DNA from: Pseudomonadota bacterium
GTDB taxonomy: Bacteria > Pseudomonadota > Alphaproteobacteria > Acetobacterales > Acetobacteraceae
Assembly: GCA_021819535.1 (NCBI GenBank)
Contig: JAKAQU010000047.1
Span: 1 to 11,889, forward strand
Direction of reading: 5' to 3'
Length of the DNA stretch: 11,889 nt
Shown: positions 5,963 to 11,889 of the stretch, one piece after another
Layout: the number at the start of each line of letters is the position of its first letter
How positions within the stretch are numbered: position 1 is the stretch's first letter
Position numbers and translations under genes: made by a program
Notes under the pieces: generated by a model
Seen by the model: only the letters and a program-made list of their open reading frames with translations
What the model was told of the DNA's origin: nothing
The model's database searches: none

Positions 5963-7927
5963 TTACTCGCGTGAGCAGGCGAGAATGATCGGGACGATTG
6001 CGTCGAGCGGAAACGTGATTTCGTGCTCCACGCCAAAATGATGCCCGTTGCGCAGATCCTCGATCCGGCAAGCCCGGGCCAAGGTCAGCGTGACGGAAAT
6101 GGCGGGACTTTCGATCGCGCGCGCGTCGCGCTGAAGGGCGATGATCTCGCCGCCGTCGGATGCGCGCGTGAGGCGGGTTATGGTGACATCATCCGGCCAT
6201 TTTCCATTTTCTGTCGCGAGATGAAATGGGGGAAGGACGCCCGCTGCCGCGATTTGCGCGGCGAGATTTTTTTCGGCATCGGGCCGCATCGGATCGAGAA
6301 AATGCGGCGCCACGTCGAGCGCGGGCCGGACGCGGCGTCTGCCGTGCTCATCGAAGCCTCCGGGCGGGGTGCTTGCGATCACCAACCCGCCGCCGGCGGC
6401 AAAATGGTTTATGGCAGCGGCCTCCGCCGCGGAGAGCGCCAGCGTCTCGGGCAAAATGAGAATGCGAAATCCGCCCTTTTGCAAATCTCCAGCGCGGATG
6501 CGGGACGACGAGAGGATCGTTGGGTTGAGACCACGCGCGCCGAGGTGATGAAGAAAAGCGGCGATGGCGTCGCTTTGCGGGTTGGCGCGATATTCCGCGT
6601 CCGCCCCGCGCGTCGCCCAATCGCCGCTGGTGGCGGCGCGATCGAGCAGCCAATGGATGCGAAAACTCTCCGGCGAATAGAGGATGGCGATCGGGTCGTG
6701 CTGGCGTTGTGCGGCAAGTAGCGTATCGCCGAGCGGGCCGCGGAGTGCCGCGAAATCCGCCGCCGCCGCGCGCCCCCAGGGCCCGAGCCGGCCATCGCTG
6801 CTTACCAGGGCGTGGTTTTCGTCCCATAAAATCGCACCCCCCATGCCGGCGAGCACGCCACGCCAGAGGGCTGCCTCTGTTTCGGGATCGTTGCCGGCGA
6901 TCGTCATCAGCGTGATCAGCTTCGGGTTCATGGCTCGCGCGATGGCAACGCTTGCGCCGAAATCGTAGATTTCCATGACATCGACGGCATTGGCGAGCGT
7001 CTCATAGTCATACCCGCCCCAGCCGGGAATTTGCGCGCCTTCGATCGCAGCGAGCGCTTTCGGGTCGGCGGCATGCACGCGCTCGCGCCCGGCGCTGATG
7101 GCTTGCGCGAAGGCGATATCCATCCATGCCTTGAAATCCATCCACGGCGCCAAATTTTTCCTGTTGCCATGAAGCGCCTGATCGGTGGTTTCCGGCATGA
7201 CATCGCGCCATTGTCGATAGTTTTTCTCCCATGCGCGATCGAGCGCGGCAAGAGAATGATATTGTGCGCGGAGCCAGGCACAAAAATCCTGCAGTGCTGG
7301 CCGAGAAAAATCGAAATCCCAGGCCGCCGAGAGGTCGGCGATCCCGGGCTCGTCGGCGAGATCGTAATAAAGCGGGCGATCGGCGCGCAAGCTCGTAACG
7401 AGGCGCGAAATGCGCTGCCCGATTTCGCTTCGCCAGCGTTGATCGAGAAAGCTCGGGGTGCGCTCAAAGGGGGCGAGCGAGGTGGGATTGGCGTTGTGTT
7501 GCGCTTGTGCGGCGAGAAACGCTTCGTTTACCGGGGTCGTGCCTTGCCAGCGGTGATAGGCGCTGTAGAAATCGGTCGCGATATTTTCGACATAAAACCG
7601 CATTCCCAGACTGCGGAATATCGCTGCTTGCGGGTCAGAAGCGGTATCGCTTCCGTCGCGGTGGGCGCGCAGCATTCCCGCCGAGACGCCGATCGAGCGC
7701 AATGCCGCAAGTTCTGCCCGCGTTTCGGCCTGATAGGCGATGATTTCGAAATGTGGCCACGCGGGTGTCTTCTCTTCCGCTTCGGCCGTGGCCACGAGGC
7801 CGAGCGCAAAGAGGGTCGCGAGGGATCGCAACGACAGCGCGAAAAAAAAGTCTTTTTGCTTCTTTTTCTTCAGAAAAAGAAGACCCTTTTCCCCTCCTTC
7901 GTTTTTTTCCGCATCGGCGTTTACCAC
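5963..7927 (-). CDS. Predicted secreted GH42-like glycoside hydrolase (beta-galactosidase family)
   Basis: The longest frame is 654 residues. After an N-terminal signal (LATLFALGLVATAEA, probable cleavage before EEK) comes a TIM-barrel region with GH42-style features. These are YYDLADEPG with Glu193 as likely acid/base, a downstream W-x-x-x-Y-x-x-W helix typical of GH42, GWGGYDYETL, and LWDENHALVSSDGRLGPW. The C-terminal third resembles the GH42 trimerisation (GATase-like) domain: ILILPETLALSAAEAAAINHF, then GGGLVIAS. Family members cleave beta-galactosides or related glycans; I see no clear canonical nucleophile Glu motif, so substrate and even activity are open. The start is uncertain. The GTG at 7927 overlaps the upstream stop by 7 nt, but it puts a T-tract terminator inside the gene and gives an odd lysine-rich leader. 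A TTG at 7831 would lie beyond the terminator and begin a compact signal peptide (622 residues), though it lacks a good ribosome site. Confidence 0.8.
   Translation of the reverse strand: MVNADAEKNEGGEKGLLFLKKKKQKDFFFALSLRSLATLFALGLVATAEAEEKTPAWPHFEIIAYQAETRAELAALRSIGVSAGMLRAHRDGSDTASDPQAAIFRSLGMRFYVENIATDFYSAYHRWQGTTPVNEAFLAAQAQHNANPTSLAPFERTPSFLDQRWRSEIGQRISRLVTSLRADRPLYYDLADEPGIADLSAAWDFDFSRPALQDFCAWLRAQYHSLAALDRAWEKNYRQWRDVMPETTDQALHGNRKNLAPWMDFKAWMDIAFAQAISAGRERVHAADPKALAAIEGAQIPGWGGYDYETLANAVDVMEIYDFGASVAIARAMNPKLITLMTIAGNDPETEAALWRGVLAGMGGAILWDENHALVSSDGRLGPWGRAAAADFAALRGPLGDTLLAAQRQHDPIAILYSPESFRIHWLLDRAATSGDWATRGADAEYRANPQSDAIAAFLHHLGARGLNPTILSSSRIRAGDLQKGGFRILILPETLALSAAEAAAINHFAAGGGLVIASTPPGGFDEHGRRRVRPALDVAPHFLDPMRPDAEKNLAAQIAAAGVLPPFHLATENGKWPDDVTITRLTRASDGGEIIALQRDARAIESPAISVTLTLARACRIEDLRNGHHFGVEHEITFPLDAIVPIILACSRE
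7842..7884 (-). terminator. Rho-independent terminator-like hairpin after the HNH gene
   Basis: Read on the minus strand, GTCTT...AAGAC (7884-7880 with 7854-7850) encloses CTTCTTTTT/AAAAAGAAG pairing, followed at once by eight T residues (7849-7842). Within it, CTTCTTTTTCT (7859-7869) and AGAAAAAGAAG (7872-7882) form an 11-bp perfect inverted repeat. It begins about 37 bp after the HNH stop codon, a normal terminator position, and would end the CoA transferase-BVMO-HNH transcript. The stem is AT-rich, so strength is uncertain. It also lies inside the long reading frame of the hydrolase gene. Confidence 0.6.
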
Positions 7928-8406
7928 GATGCACCGAGATATTTGCGATAAGCGGCGATCCAGTTCGTGGCAATGTCGCGCTGGGCGGTCGCGAGATCGA
8001 GCCGATGGGTGCAGACGAGTTTGTTCAGTGCCCGCTCCAACTCGTCCTTGCGTGCGGCGTCCCAGCCATTGCGGGCGCGGCGCGGCTCGACCCAGAGATT
8101 GGCGCGGGCGAGTGGCGCCCCGCCCAGTTCCAGTGGGATGAGGTGGTCGAGTTCGTAATAGCGCAATCTTTCACCGCGATGTCCGTAGGCGGCCATCAAT
8201 TCGTGTTTCAGACGATAGCTCACATCCTCCGGCGGGCGAACCCGCTCGGTGTAGCCGGGGACGCAGATGGTGCTTGCGATATTGGCCTCGGTTATTCTGG
8301 GATCAATCGCGCCCGGTGTTTGCCAGGGATCGGGCAGAACCTGGGCGCGGGCGGGGGAAGCGGCGAGCACGACGACAAGAGAAAAGGCAAGAGCGAAGGC
8401 GCGCAT
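7921..8406 (-). CDS. Secreted HNH-motif protein (putative nuclease)
   Basis: The 161-residue product has a clean Sec signal peptide (MRAFALAFSLVVVLAASPARA, cleavage after Ala21). The mature part contains ICVPGYTERVRPP and ELDHLIPLELGG, with Asp87-His88, followed by ANLWVEPR with Asn103. D-H...L-G-G...N-L-W is the metal-finger core of HNH endonuclease-like proteins. Proteins of this layout are common in proteobacteria and usually annotated as HNH-signature hypothetical proteins; the export signal suggests action in the periplasm or outside the cell. The ATG at 8406 is chosen over an upstream in-frame start at 8502 because it has GAGGGGGAG just upstream and places the signal peptide at the N-terminus. 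It lies 23 bp after the monooxygenase gene and is followed by a T-tract terminator, so it is probably the last gene of that operon. Nuclease activity is inferred from the motif only. Confidence 0.8.
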   Translation of the reverse strand: MRAFALAFSLVVVLAASPARAQVLPDPWQTPGAIDPRITEANIASTICVPGYTERVRPPEDVSYRLKHELMAAYGHRGERLRYYELDHLIPLELGGAPLARANLWVEPRRARNGWDAARKDELERALNKLVCTHRLDLATAQRDIATNWIAAYRKYLGASW

Positions 8407-8429
8407 GATCTCCCCCTCGCACGGCGTTG

Positions 8430-10073
8430 CTATTCCGCCGCCGCGGCGACCGGCGGGAGCAGATGAAACCCTTCGTAGCCGTTTGCAGCAATTTTTTCGC
8501 AAATCTCACGATAGACCCCGACCCCGCCGATATAGGGCATGAACACGCGCGGTTTGCCGGGAACGTTTGCGCCCATGTACCAGGAATTCGCTGCGGGATA
8601 TAATGTCTTGTACGCGACTTCGTTGACATGCGCGACCCAGTTTTCCTCCGCGTGTTCGCTCGCCTCGATGCCAGCGGCGCCGCGCGCGTCAAGTGTTGCG
8701 AGACAGCGCGCGATCCAATCCACGTGCTGCTCGATCGAGACCATCATATTGCTCAGAACCGATGGGCTGCCTGGGCCGGTGATCATGAAGAGATTGGGAA
8801 ATCCCGCCGCCATCAGGCCGAGATAGGTGCGCGGCCCCGCGGCCCATTTGTCGCGCAAGCTTTTTCCCGCGCCATTGTCGATGGTGATGGCGTTGAGGGC
8901 TCCGGTCATCGCGTCAAATCCCGTGGCAAAAACCAGAGTGTCGCACTCGTAATGCCCGGCCGCGGTCTCGACGCCGGTTTCGGTGATCGCGGTGATCGGG
9001 TGTTCGCGCACGTCGATCAGGCTGACGTTGGGGCGATTGAAGGTTGCGAAATAATCGGTATCGACGCAGATGCGCTTGGTGCCGATCGGGTAGCTCGTCG
9101 GCGTCAGTTTCGCGGCGGTTTCGGGATCATGCACGATCGCGCGGATTTTCTCGCGCACGAACTCGGCCGCTGTTTCATTGGCGTCAGCATTGACGATGAG
9201 ATCGTTGAAGGCGGCCATGAAGGGAATACCGCCCGCGGCCCAGCGCCGCTCGTAAATGCGCTGGCGTTGGTCGGCATCGACCGCGAGCGCGGATTGATCG
9301 TTGAGATCATAGACGATGCCGTTCCGCGTCTCCCAGGCGCGCGCGCGCAATTCCGGATAGTGCGATTTCCACATCGTCTCGTATTCCGGCGGCATCGGGC
9401 GGTTATGGGCCGGGATGCTGTAATTCGGTGTACGCTGGAACACCGTCACGTGTTTTGCGTCTCTCGCGATGACCGGAATGGCCTGGATCGCCGAGGAGCC
9501 GGTGCCGATCACGCCGACGCTGCGGCCGGAAAAATCAACCCCCTCATGTGGCCAATGGCCGGTGTGATAGGTGGCACCACGGAATTTTTCGCATCCCGCA
9601 ATCTCCGGCAATTTGGCGGCCGACAAACACCCGGTCGCCATGATGCAATAGCGCGCCGAGACACGATCGCCGCGATCGGTTGCGATTTCCCAGCGCAAGC
9701 GCTCTCGGTCGAACCGCGCGCGCTCGACGCGGGTTGCAAAGCGGATGTCGCGGCGGAGATCGAAACGCTCGGCGACGTGTTGTGCGTAACGCAGAATCTC
9801 GGGCTGCGGCGCGTAGATTTCCCGCCAGTGCCATTCCTGCTGCAATTCCGGAGAGAACGAGTAGGAATACTGCATGCTCTCGACATCGCAGCGGGCGCCG
9901 GGATAGCGGTTCCAGTACCAGGTGCCACCAACGTCGTCCGCGGCCTCGAAGACAATGGCGGAAAGACCTTGCGCGCGTAGTCGGTGCAGCATGTACATCC
10001 CGGAAAATCCGGCGCCGACGATGACGGCATCGATGTTGCGGGCGAGTGGCGGCGTTGACCCATCTTTCGTCAT
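8430..10073 (-). CDS. Type I Baeyer-Villiger monooxygenase (FAD/NADPH)
   Basis: The 547-residue flavoprotein inserts one oxygen next to a ketone carbonyl, giving an ester or lactone, using NADPH and O2. The diagnostic BVMO fingerprint F-x-G-x-x-x-H-x-x-x-W-P is present as FRGATYHTGHWP (residues 164-175). It is flanked by the FAD Rossmann motif GAGFSG (20-25) and the NADPH motif GTGSSA (190-195). GGTWYWNRYPGARCDVES and the GTKR motif with Lys333-Arg334 match the cyclohexanone/phenylacetone monooxygenase group, where this arginine stabilises the peroxyflavin. Length is normal and all key residues are intact. The ATG at 10073 has GGGGAAG about 9-10 nt upstream. It follows the CoA transferase gene by 30 bp and precedes the HNH gene by 23 bp. 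Inference: oxidation of a cyclic or aryl ketone in a catabolic pathway; substrate range cannot be read from sequence. Confidence 0.95.
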   Translation of the reverse strand: MTKDGSTPPLARNIDAVIVGAGFSGMYMLHRLRAQGLSAIVFEAADDVGGTWYWNRYPGARCDVESMQYSYSFSPELQQEWHWREIYAPQPEILRYAQHVAERFDLRRDIRFATRVERARFDRERLRWEIATDRGDRVSARYCIMATGCLSAAKLPEIAGCEKFRGATYHTGHWPHEGVDFSGRSVGVIGTGSSAIQAIPVIARDAKHVTVFQRTPNYSIPAHNRPMPPEYETMWKSHYPELRARAWETRNGIVYDLNDQSALAVDADQRQRIYERRWAAGGIPFMAAFNDLIVNADANETAAEFVREKIRAIVHDPETAAKLTPTSYPIGTKRICVDTDYFATFNRPNVSLIDVREHPITAITETGVETAAGHYECDTLVFATGFDAMTGALNAITIDNGAGKSLRDKWAAGPRTYLGLMAAGFPNLFMITGPGSPSVLSNMMVSIEQHVDWIARCLATLDARGAAGIEASEHAEENWVAHVNEVAYKTLYPAANSWYMGANVPGKPRVFMPYIGGVGVYREICEKIAANGYEGFHLLPPVAAAAE

Positions 10074-10103
10074 TTCTGTTTTCTTCCCCGAATTTAGGAC
10101 ATT

Positions 10104-11303
10104 CTAGCCAATCACGCCGGATGCGCGCCAGGCGGCGATTTCGCTCGGCGTATAACCATTCTCGCGCAGGATCGCCTCACTATCGGCGCCGAGTTCGGGC
10201 GCGCGGTGTGGGCGCGTTTTCACTTCGCCGGCGATCTGGAAGGGGCTCATGATGGTGAGCGTGTCGTGATCGGCAAGCGGGACGAGGGCGTGAATGGCGC
10301 GCGCCTGGCGATCGTCCGGAATATCCTCGAGGGTCGCGACGATGCCGAATGTCAAGCCATGGGCATCGAGGGTCGTGCGCCATGCGGCGAGATCGCGTGT
10401 TGCGAAAATGCCGTCGAGAAGGGCGATCAGCGCCGGCGCGTTGGCATGGCGCGTCTCGTTGTTGGCAAAGCGCGGATCATCGAGAAGATCGGGCCGGCCG
10501 AGTGCGCGGGCGAGATCGGGAAATTGCCGTTCCTCGCTCAGCATCGAGAGAATGAACCAGCGGCCATCGCGGGTGCGATAATGATGGGCGCAGGCATTCG
10601 GCGCTTGCTCGCGGGGGGGGCGGGGAAAGAAGCGAGCGCCGCAGAGGGCGGCCTGCGCGAGGCAGGCGTTCGACCATAATCCATTGGCGAGCAGCGAGGT
10701 TTCGACGTGCCCCCCGTGTCCGGTGCGCTCGCGGCGGAGGAGGGCGGTGACGATCGCGGCATAAAGTGCGACTGCCGTCGGATGATCGCCCATGCCGGGG
10801 ACCGAGCGCGCCGGCGGCTGATCGGCGCTGGGGCGGACCTGGTCCATCAGCCCCGAGCGTGCCCAGTAGGCGGTGGAATCGAAGCCGGTTTTGCCGGCTT
10901 CGTCGCCGGCCTCGCCGTAGGCGGTGAGCGAGGCGTAGATCAGGCGCGGGTTGAGGGCAGCGAGGTCGGCATGCGCGATGCCGAGGCGGCCACGCACGCC
11001 GAGCGGCATATTGGTGATGAACACATCGGCCGCTTCGACCAAGCGCCGGAGAATGGCGCGGCCGGCATCGGATTTGAGGTCGAGGGCGAGGCTGCGCTTG
11101 TTACGGGCATCGACGAGCCAATTATAGTTTTCTGGGCTTTGCGGCTGGCCCGGCATGCCGGCCAGGGCGCGGTAGGGGTCGCCGGTGCCGGGGGGTTCGA
11201 TCTTGATCACCTCGGCGCCGAAATCGCCGAGGATGGTGGCGGCGGCGGGGCCGGCGATGAAGCTCGCGCAATCGATGACTTTGAGGTTGGCGAAAAGCGA
11301 CAT
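10104..11303 (-). CDS. CaiB/BaiF-type CoA transferase (class III)
   Basis: The 399-residue enzyme moves CoA between carboxylic acids by way of an enzyme-bound mixed anhydride on a conserved aspartate. The family start LKVIDCASFIAGPAAATILGDFGAEVIKIEPP is complete. N-K-R-S-L-A-L-D-L-K (about residues 67-76) and the catalytic region GMGDHPTAVALYAAI, with Asp173 as the probable nucleophile, are present, along with the downstream GGHVETSLLANGLW. Length fits the family (about 390-430). The ATG at 11303 has AAGGAAA about 6 nt upstream. It is the promoter-proximal gene of the unit with the Baeyer-Villiger monooxygenase (30 bp gap), so it may activate an acid released after ester hydrolysis or recycle CoA in that pathway. 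Formyl-, succinyl- or other acyl-CoA donors are all possible. Family firm, substrate unknown. Confidence 0.93.
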   Translation of the reverse strand: MSLFANLKVIDCASFIAGPAAATILGDFGAEVIKIEPPGTGDPYRALAGMPGQPQSPENYNWLVDARNKRSLALDLKSDAGRAILRRLVEAADVFITNMPLGVRGRLGIAHADLAALNPRLIYASLTAYGEAGDEAGKTGFDSTAYWARSGLMDQVRPSADQPPARSVPGMGDHPTAVALYAAIVTALLRRERTGHGGHVETSLLANGLWSNACLAQAALCGARFFPRPPREQAPNACAHHYRTRDGRWFILSMLSEERQFPDLARALGRPDLLDDPRFANNETRHANAPALIALLDGIFATRDLAAWRTTLDAHGLTFGIVATLEDIPDDRQARAIHALVPLADHDTLTIMSPFQIAGEVKTRPHRAPELGADSEAILRENGYTPSEIAAWRASGVIG

Positions 11304-11383
11304 GGCGTTTCCTTGCCCCTGTTTTCACGCGCAGATTGCCACGAGAGCGCCTGGCGCGGCAACCGAGACGCGCGCCGGAGGAT

Positions 11384-11400
11384 TGGATAAAATTTGTCCA
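11384..11400. promoter_or_regulatory. Operator-like dyad in the leader of the CoA transferase operon
   Basis: TGGATAAA-A-TTTGTCCA is a 17-bp dyad with a single central base and one T/G mismatch. It lies about 37-53 nt downstream of the predicted transcription start of the minus-strand unit, where a bound repressor could block elongation, and within reach of any plus-strand promoter. No regulator gene is encoded in the window. The symmetry is seen directly; its role is inferred. Confidence 0.4.
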
Positions 11401-11412
11401 CTAAATGAACAA

Positions 11413-11496
11413 ATGAGAGGTTTTATGGCTAATATATGGGCAATATTATTTGGTTTTATAAAAAAAAGTCAAAATTTGGGGCGAAAAGCTGATTGA
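11413..11496 (+). other. Possible 27-codon hydrophobic peptide ORF in the AT-rich island
   Basis: An ATG at 11413 opens a 27-residue frame ending at TGA 11494-11496. A second in-frame ATG at 11425 has GAGAGG about 4 nt upstream and would give a 23-residue peptide, MANIWAILFGFI followed by a basic tail with KK and GRK. One hydrophobic segment plus a positive tail resembles small membrane peptides, but AT-rich DNA gives such strings by chance. It overlaps the minus-strand promoter on the opposite strand. Evidence for expression is weak. Confidence 0.12.
11443..11472 (-). promoter_or_regulatory. Strong sigma-70-type promoter for the CoA transferase-BVMO-HNH unit
   Basis: Read on the minus strand, TTGACT (-35, 11472-11467) and TAATAT (-10, 11448-11443) are separated by 18 bp, a very good match to the housekeeping consensus. 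Predicted transcription would start near 11436, leaving a leader of about 130 nt before the ATG at 11303. The AT-rich spacer contains a run of seven T. This is the best promoter in the window and points straight at the CoA transferase gene. Confidence 0.6.
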
Positions 11497-11645
11497 CGAT
11501 AGAGCTCGGCTTCCGCCAAGATCGGCTCCGGCCAGGAATGACGGCGGCCTGCCCGGGCGCTTGCCGGGAGAGCGAGCGGTCGAACCAGAGGTCGTTCGTA
11601 ACCTGAGGCTCTGTCTTTCCCATCAATGAAAGAAAGGGGATTTGG

Positions 11646-11889
11646 ATGAGGATCAAACGGCGTGCGGCGCTTAAGGGGTTGGCTGCGGGGCTGGTCGCGC
11701 CCGCGGTGCTGCGTCATGCAGCGCTCGGCGCCGATCCGATCAAGGTGGTCGGCATTCATGATGCCTCCGGCGGGCTCGACATCTACGGCAAGCCGATGAT
11801 CGCCTGTCTCGATTTCGCGGTGGACGAAGTGAACGCCCGGGGCGGCCTGCTCGGGCGCCCGGTGCAGCTCATCAATTACGATCCCCAAT
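11646..11889 (+). CDS. ABC transporter periplasmic substrate-binding protein, N-terminal part (amide/urea/branched-chain amino-acid type)
   Basis: The first 81 residues are visible; the gene runs off the window. The N-terminus, MRIKRRAALKGLAAGLVAPAVL, has an RR-x-x-LK core and a mild hydrophobic stretch, consistent with a Tat-type signal. The mature start DPIKVVGIHDASGGLDIYGKP and the following AVDEVNARGGLLGRPVQLINYDPQ are typical of the Peripla_BP_6/5 family, in particular the FmdD/UrtA-like group that binds amides or urea; the family also contains branched-chain amino-acid binders. The ATG has AAAGGGG about 6-7 nt upstream. It is transcribed away from the CoA transferase operon. Permease and ATPase genes would be expected downstream, outside the window. 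The family is well supported; the ligand is a guess. Confidence 0.88.
   Translation, partial: MRIKRRAALKGLAAGLVAPAVLRHAALGADPIKVVGIHDASGGLDIYGKPMIACLDFAVDEVNARGGLLGRPVQLINYDPQ

Larger units (their letters stand above)
11304..11645. other. 342-bp divergent intergenic region with an AT-rich island
   Basis: This region separates the minus-strand CoA transferase operon from the plus-strand substrate-binding protein gene. Bases about 11380-11480 are sharply AT-rich against a GC-rich background and hold a strong minus-strand promoter and an operator-like dyad, listed separately. ATTTGT (11392-11397) and ACAAAT (11409-11414) form a second inverted repeat with an 11-nt spacer. Closer to the plus gene are small hairpins: CCCGG/CCGGG (11552-11568), CGAAC/GTTCG (11581-11597) and TCTTTC/GAAAGA (11614-11633). 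The last lies just before the ribosome site of the substrate-binding protein gene. I see no convincing plus-strand promoter; TTGACG at 11493 lacks a well-placed -10. Confidence 0.7.

Noticed and set aside
4573..6036. A 487-codon minus-strand open frame opposite the halogenase-like gene
   Set aside because: It is rich in Arg, Gly, Glu and Ala without any recognisable fold motif, and mirrors the plus-strand gene, which has intact FAD motifs. It is a typical antisense shadow in GC-rich DNA.
8407..8502. N-terminal extension of the HNH gene up to an ATG at 8502
   Set aside because: It would bury the signal peptide 32 residues inside and overlap the monooxygenase gene; the ATG at 8406 has a good ribosome site and a clean signal sequence.
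8628..9980. A 450-codon plus-strand open frame opposite the monooxygenase
   Set aside because: The opposite strand encodes a complete Baeyer-Villiger monooxygenase with all motifs; this frame has no family features.
11493..11515. TTGACG as a plus-strand -35 box for the substrate-binding protein gene
   Set aside because: No acceptable -10 hexamer lies 16-19 bp downstream, where the sequence is GC-rich.
11545..11565. Possible sigma-54 promoter (CTGCCC...CTTGCC)
   Set aside because: TTGC is present, but the invariant upstream GG is not at the required 10-base spacing.

Overview
The window is GC-rich and densely coded, with strong third-position G/C and few intergenic bases. Its gene families (a type I Baeyer-Villiger monooxygenase with a CaiB-type CoA transferase, and UDP-glucose dehydrogenase with surface-glycan glycosyltransferases) and codon use suggest an alphaproteobacterium. 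Acetobacteraceae or a close Rhodospirillales lineage is my best guess. This is inferred from protein style; no rRNA or other phylogenetic marker is present.

Region 1 (1-4591, minus strand) reads as one glycan operon, transcribed from 4591 towards 1. In order it holds a GT2 glycosyltransferase of the polyprenyl-phosphate glycosyltransferase type, a small lipoprotein (TGATG overlap), UDP-glucose 6-dehydrogenase, a methyltransferase-glycosyltransferase two-domain protein that abuts it (TGA|ATG), and the N-terminus of a type 2 malate/L-lactate dehydrogenase cut by the window edge. The likely theme is synthesis of a UDP-glucuronate-containing surface polysaccharide or glycolipid. The dehydrogenase may be a passenger gene.

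Region 2 (4594-5895, plus strand) is a single FAD-dependent halogenase-like monooxygenase. It diverges from the GT2 gene, with only 2 bp between the two start codons. Its 3' end runs into a degenerate hairpin.

Region 3 (5963-7927, minus strand) is a predicted secreted GH42-like glycoside hydrolase. Its 5' end is ambiguous, because a terminator-like hairpin with an eight-base T tract lies inside the longest reading frame.

Region 4 (7842-11472, minus strand) looks like a complete transcription unit. It has a near-consensus sigma-70 promoter (TTGACT-N18-TAATAT) and an operator-like dyad in the leader. These are followed by a CaiB/BaiF CoA transferase, a Baeyer-Villiger monooxygenase, a secreted HNH-motif protein, and the T-tract terminator. 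The first two genes suggest oxidative breakdown of a ketone-containing compound with CoA activation of an acid. The substrate cannot be read from the sequence.

Region 5 (11304-11889) is a 342-bp intergenic region with a marked AT-rich island, followed by the start of a periplasmic substrate-binding protein of the amide/urea/branched-chain amino-acid ABC family on the plus strand, cut by the window edge. I found no tRNA, rRNA, CRISPR array, transposase or prophage genes. Nothing here clearly amounts to a new defence or mobile system. The points most worth following are the CoA transferase/BVMO/HNH unit with its promoter, the head-to-head halogenase/GT2 pair, and the terminator inside the hydrolase reading frame.
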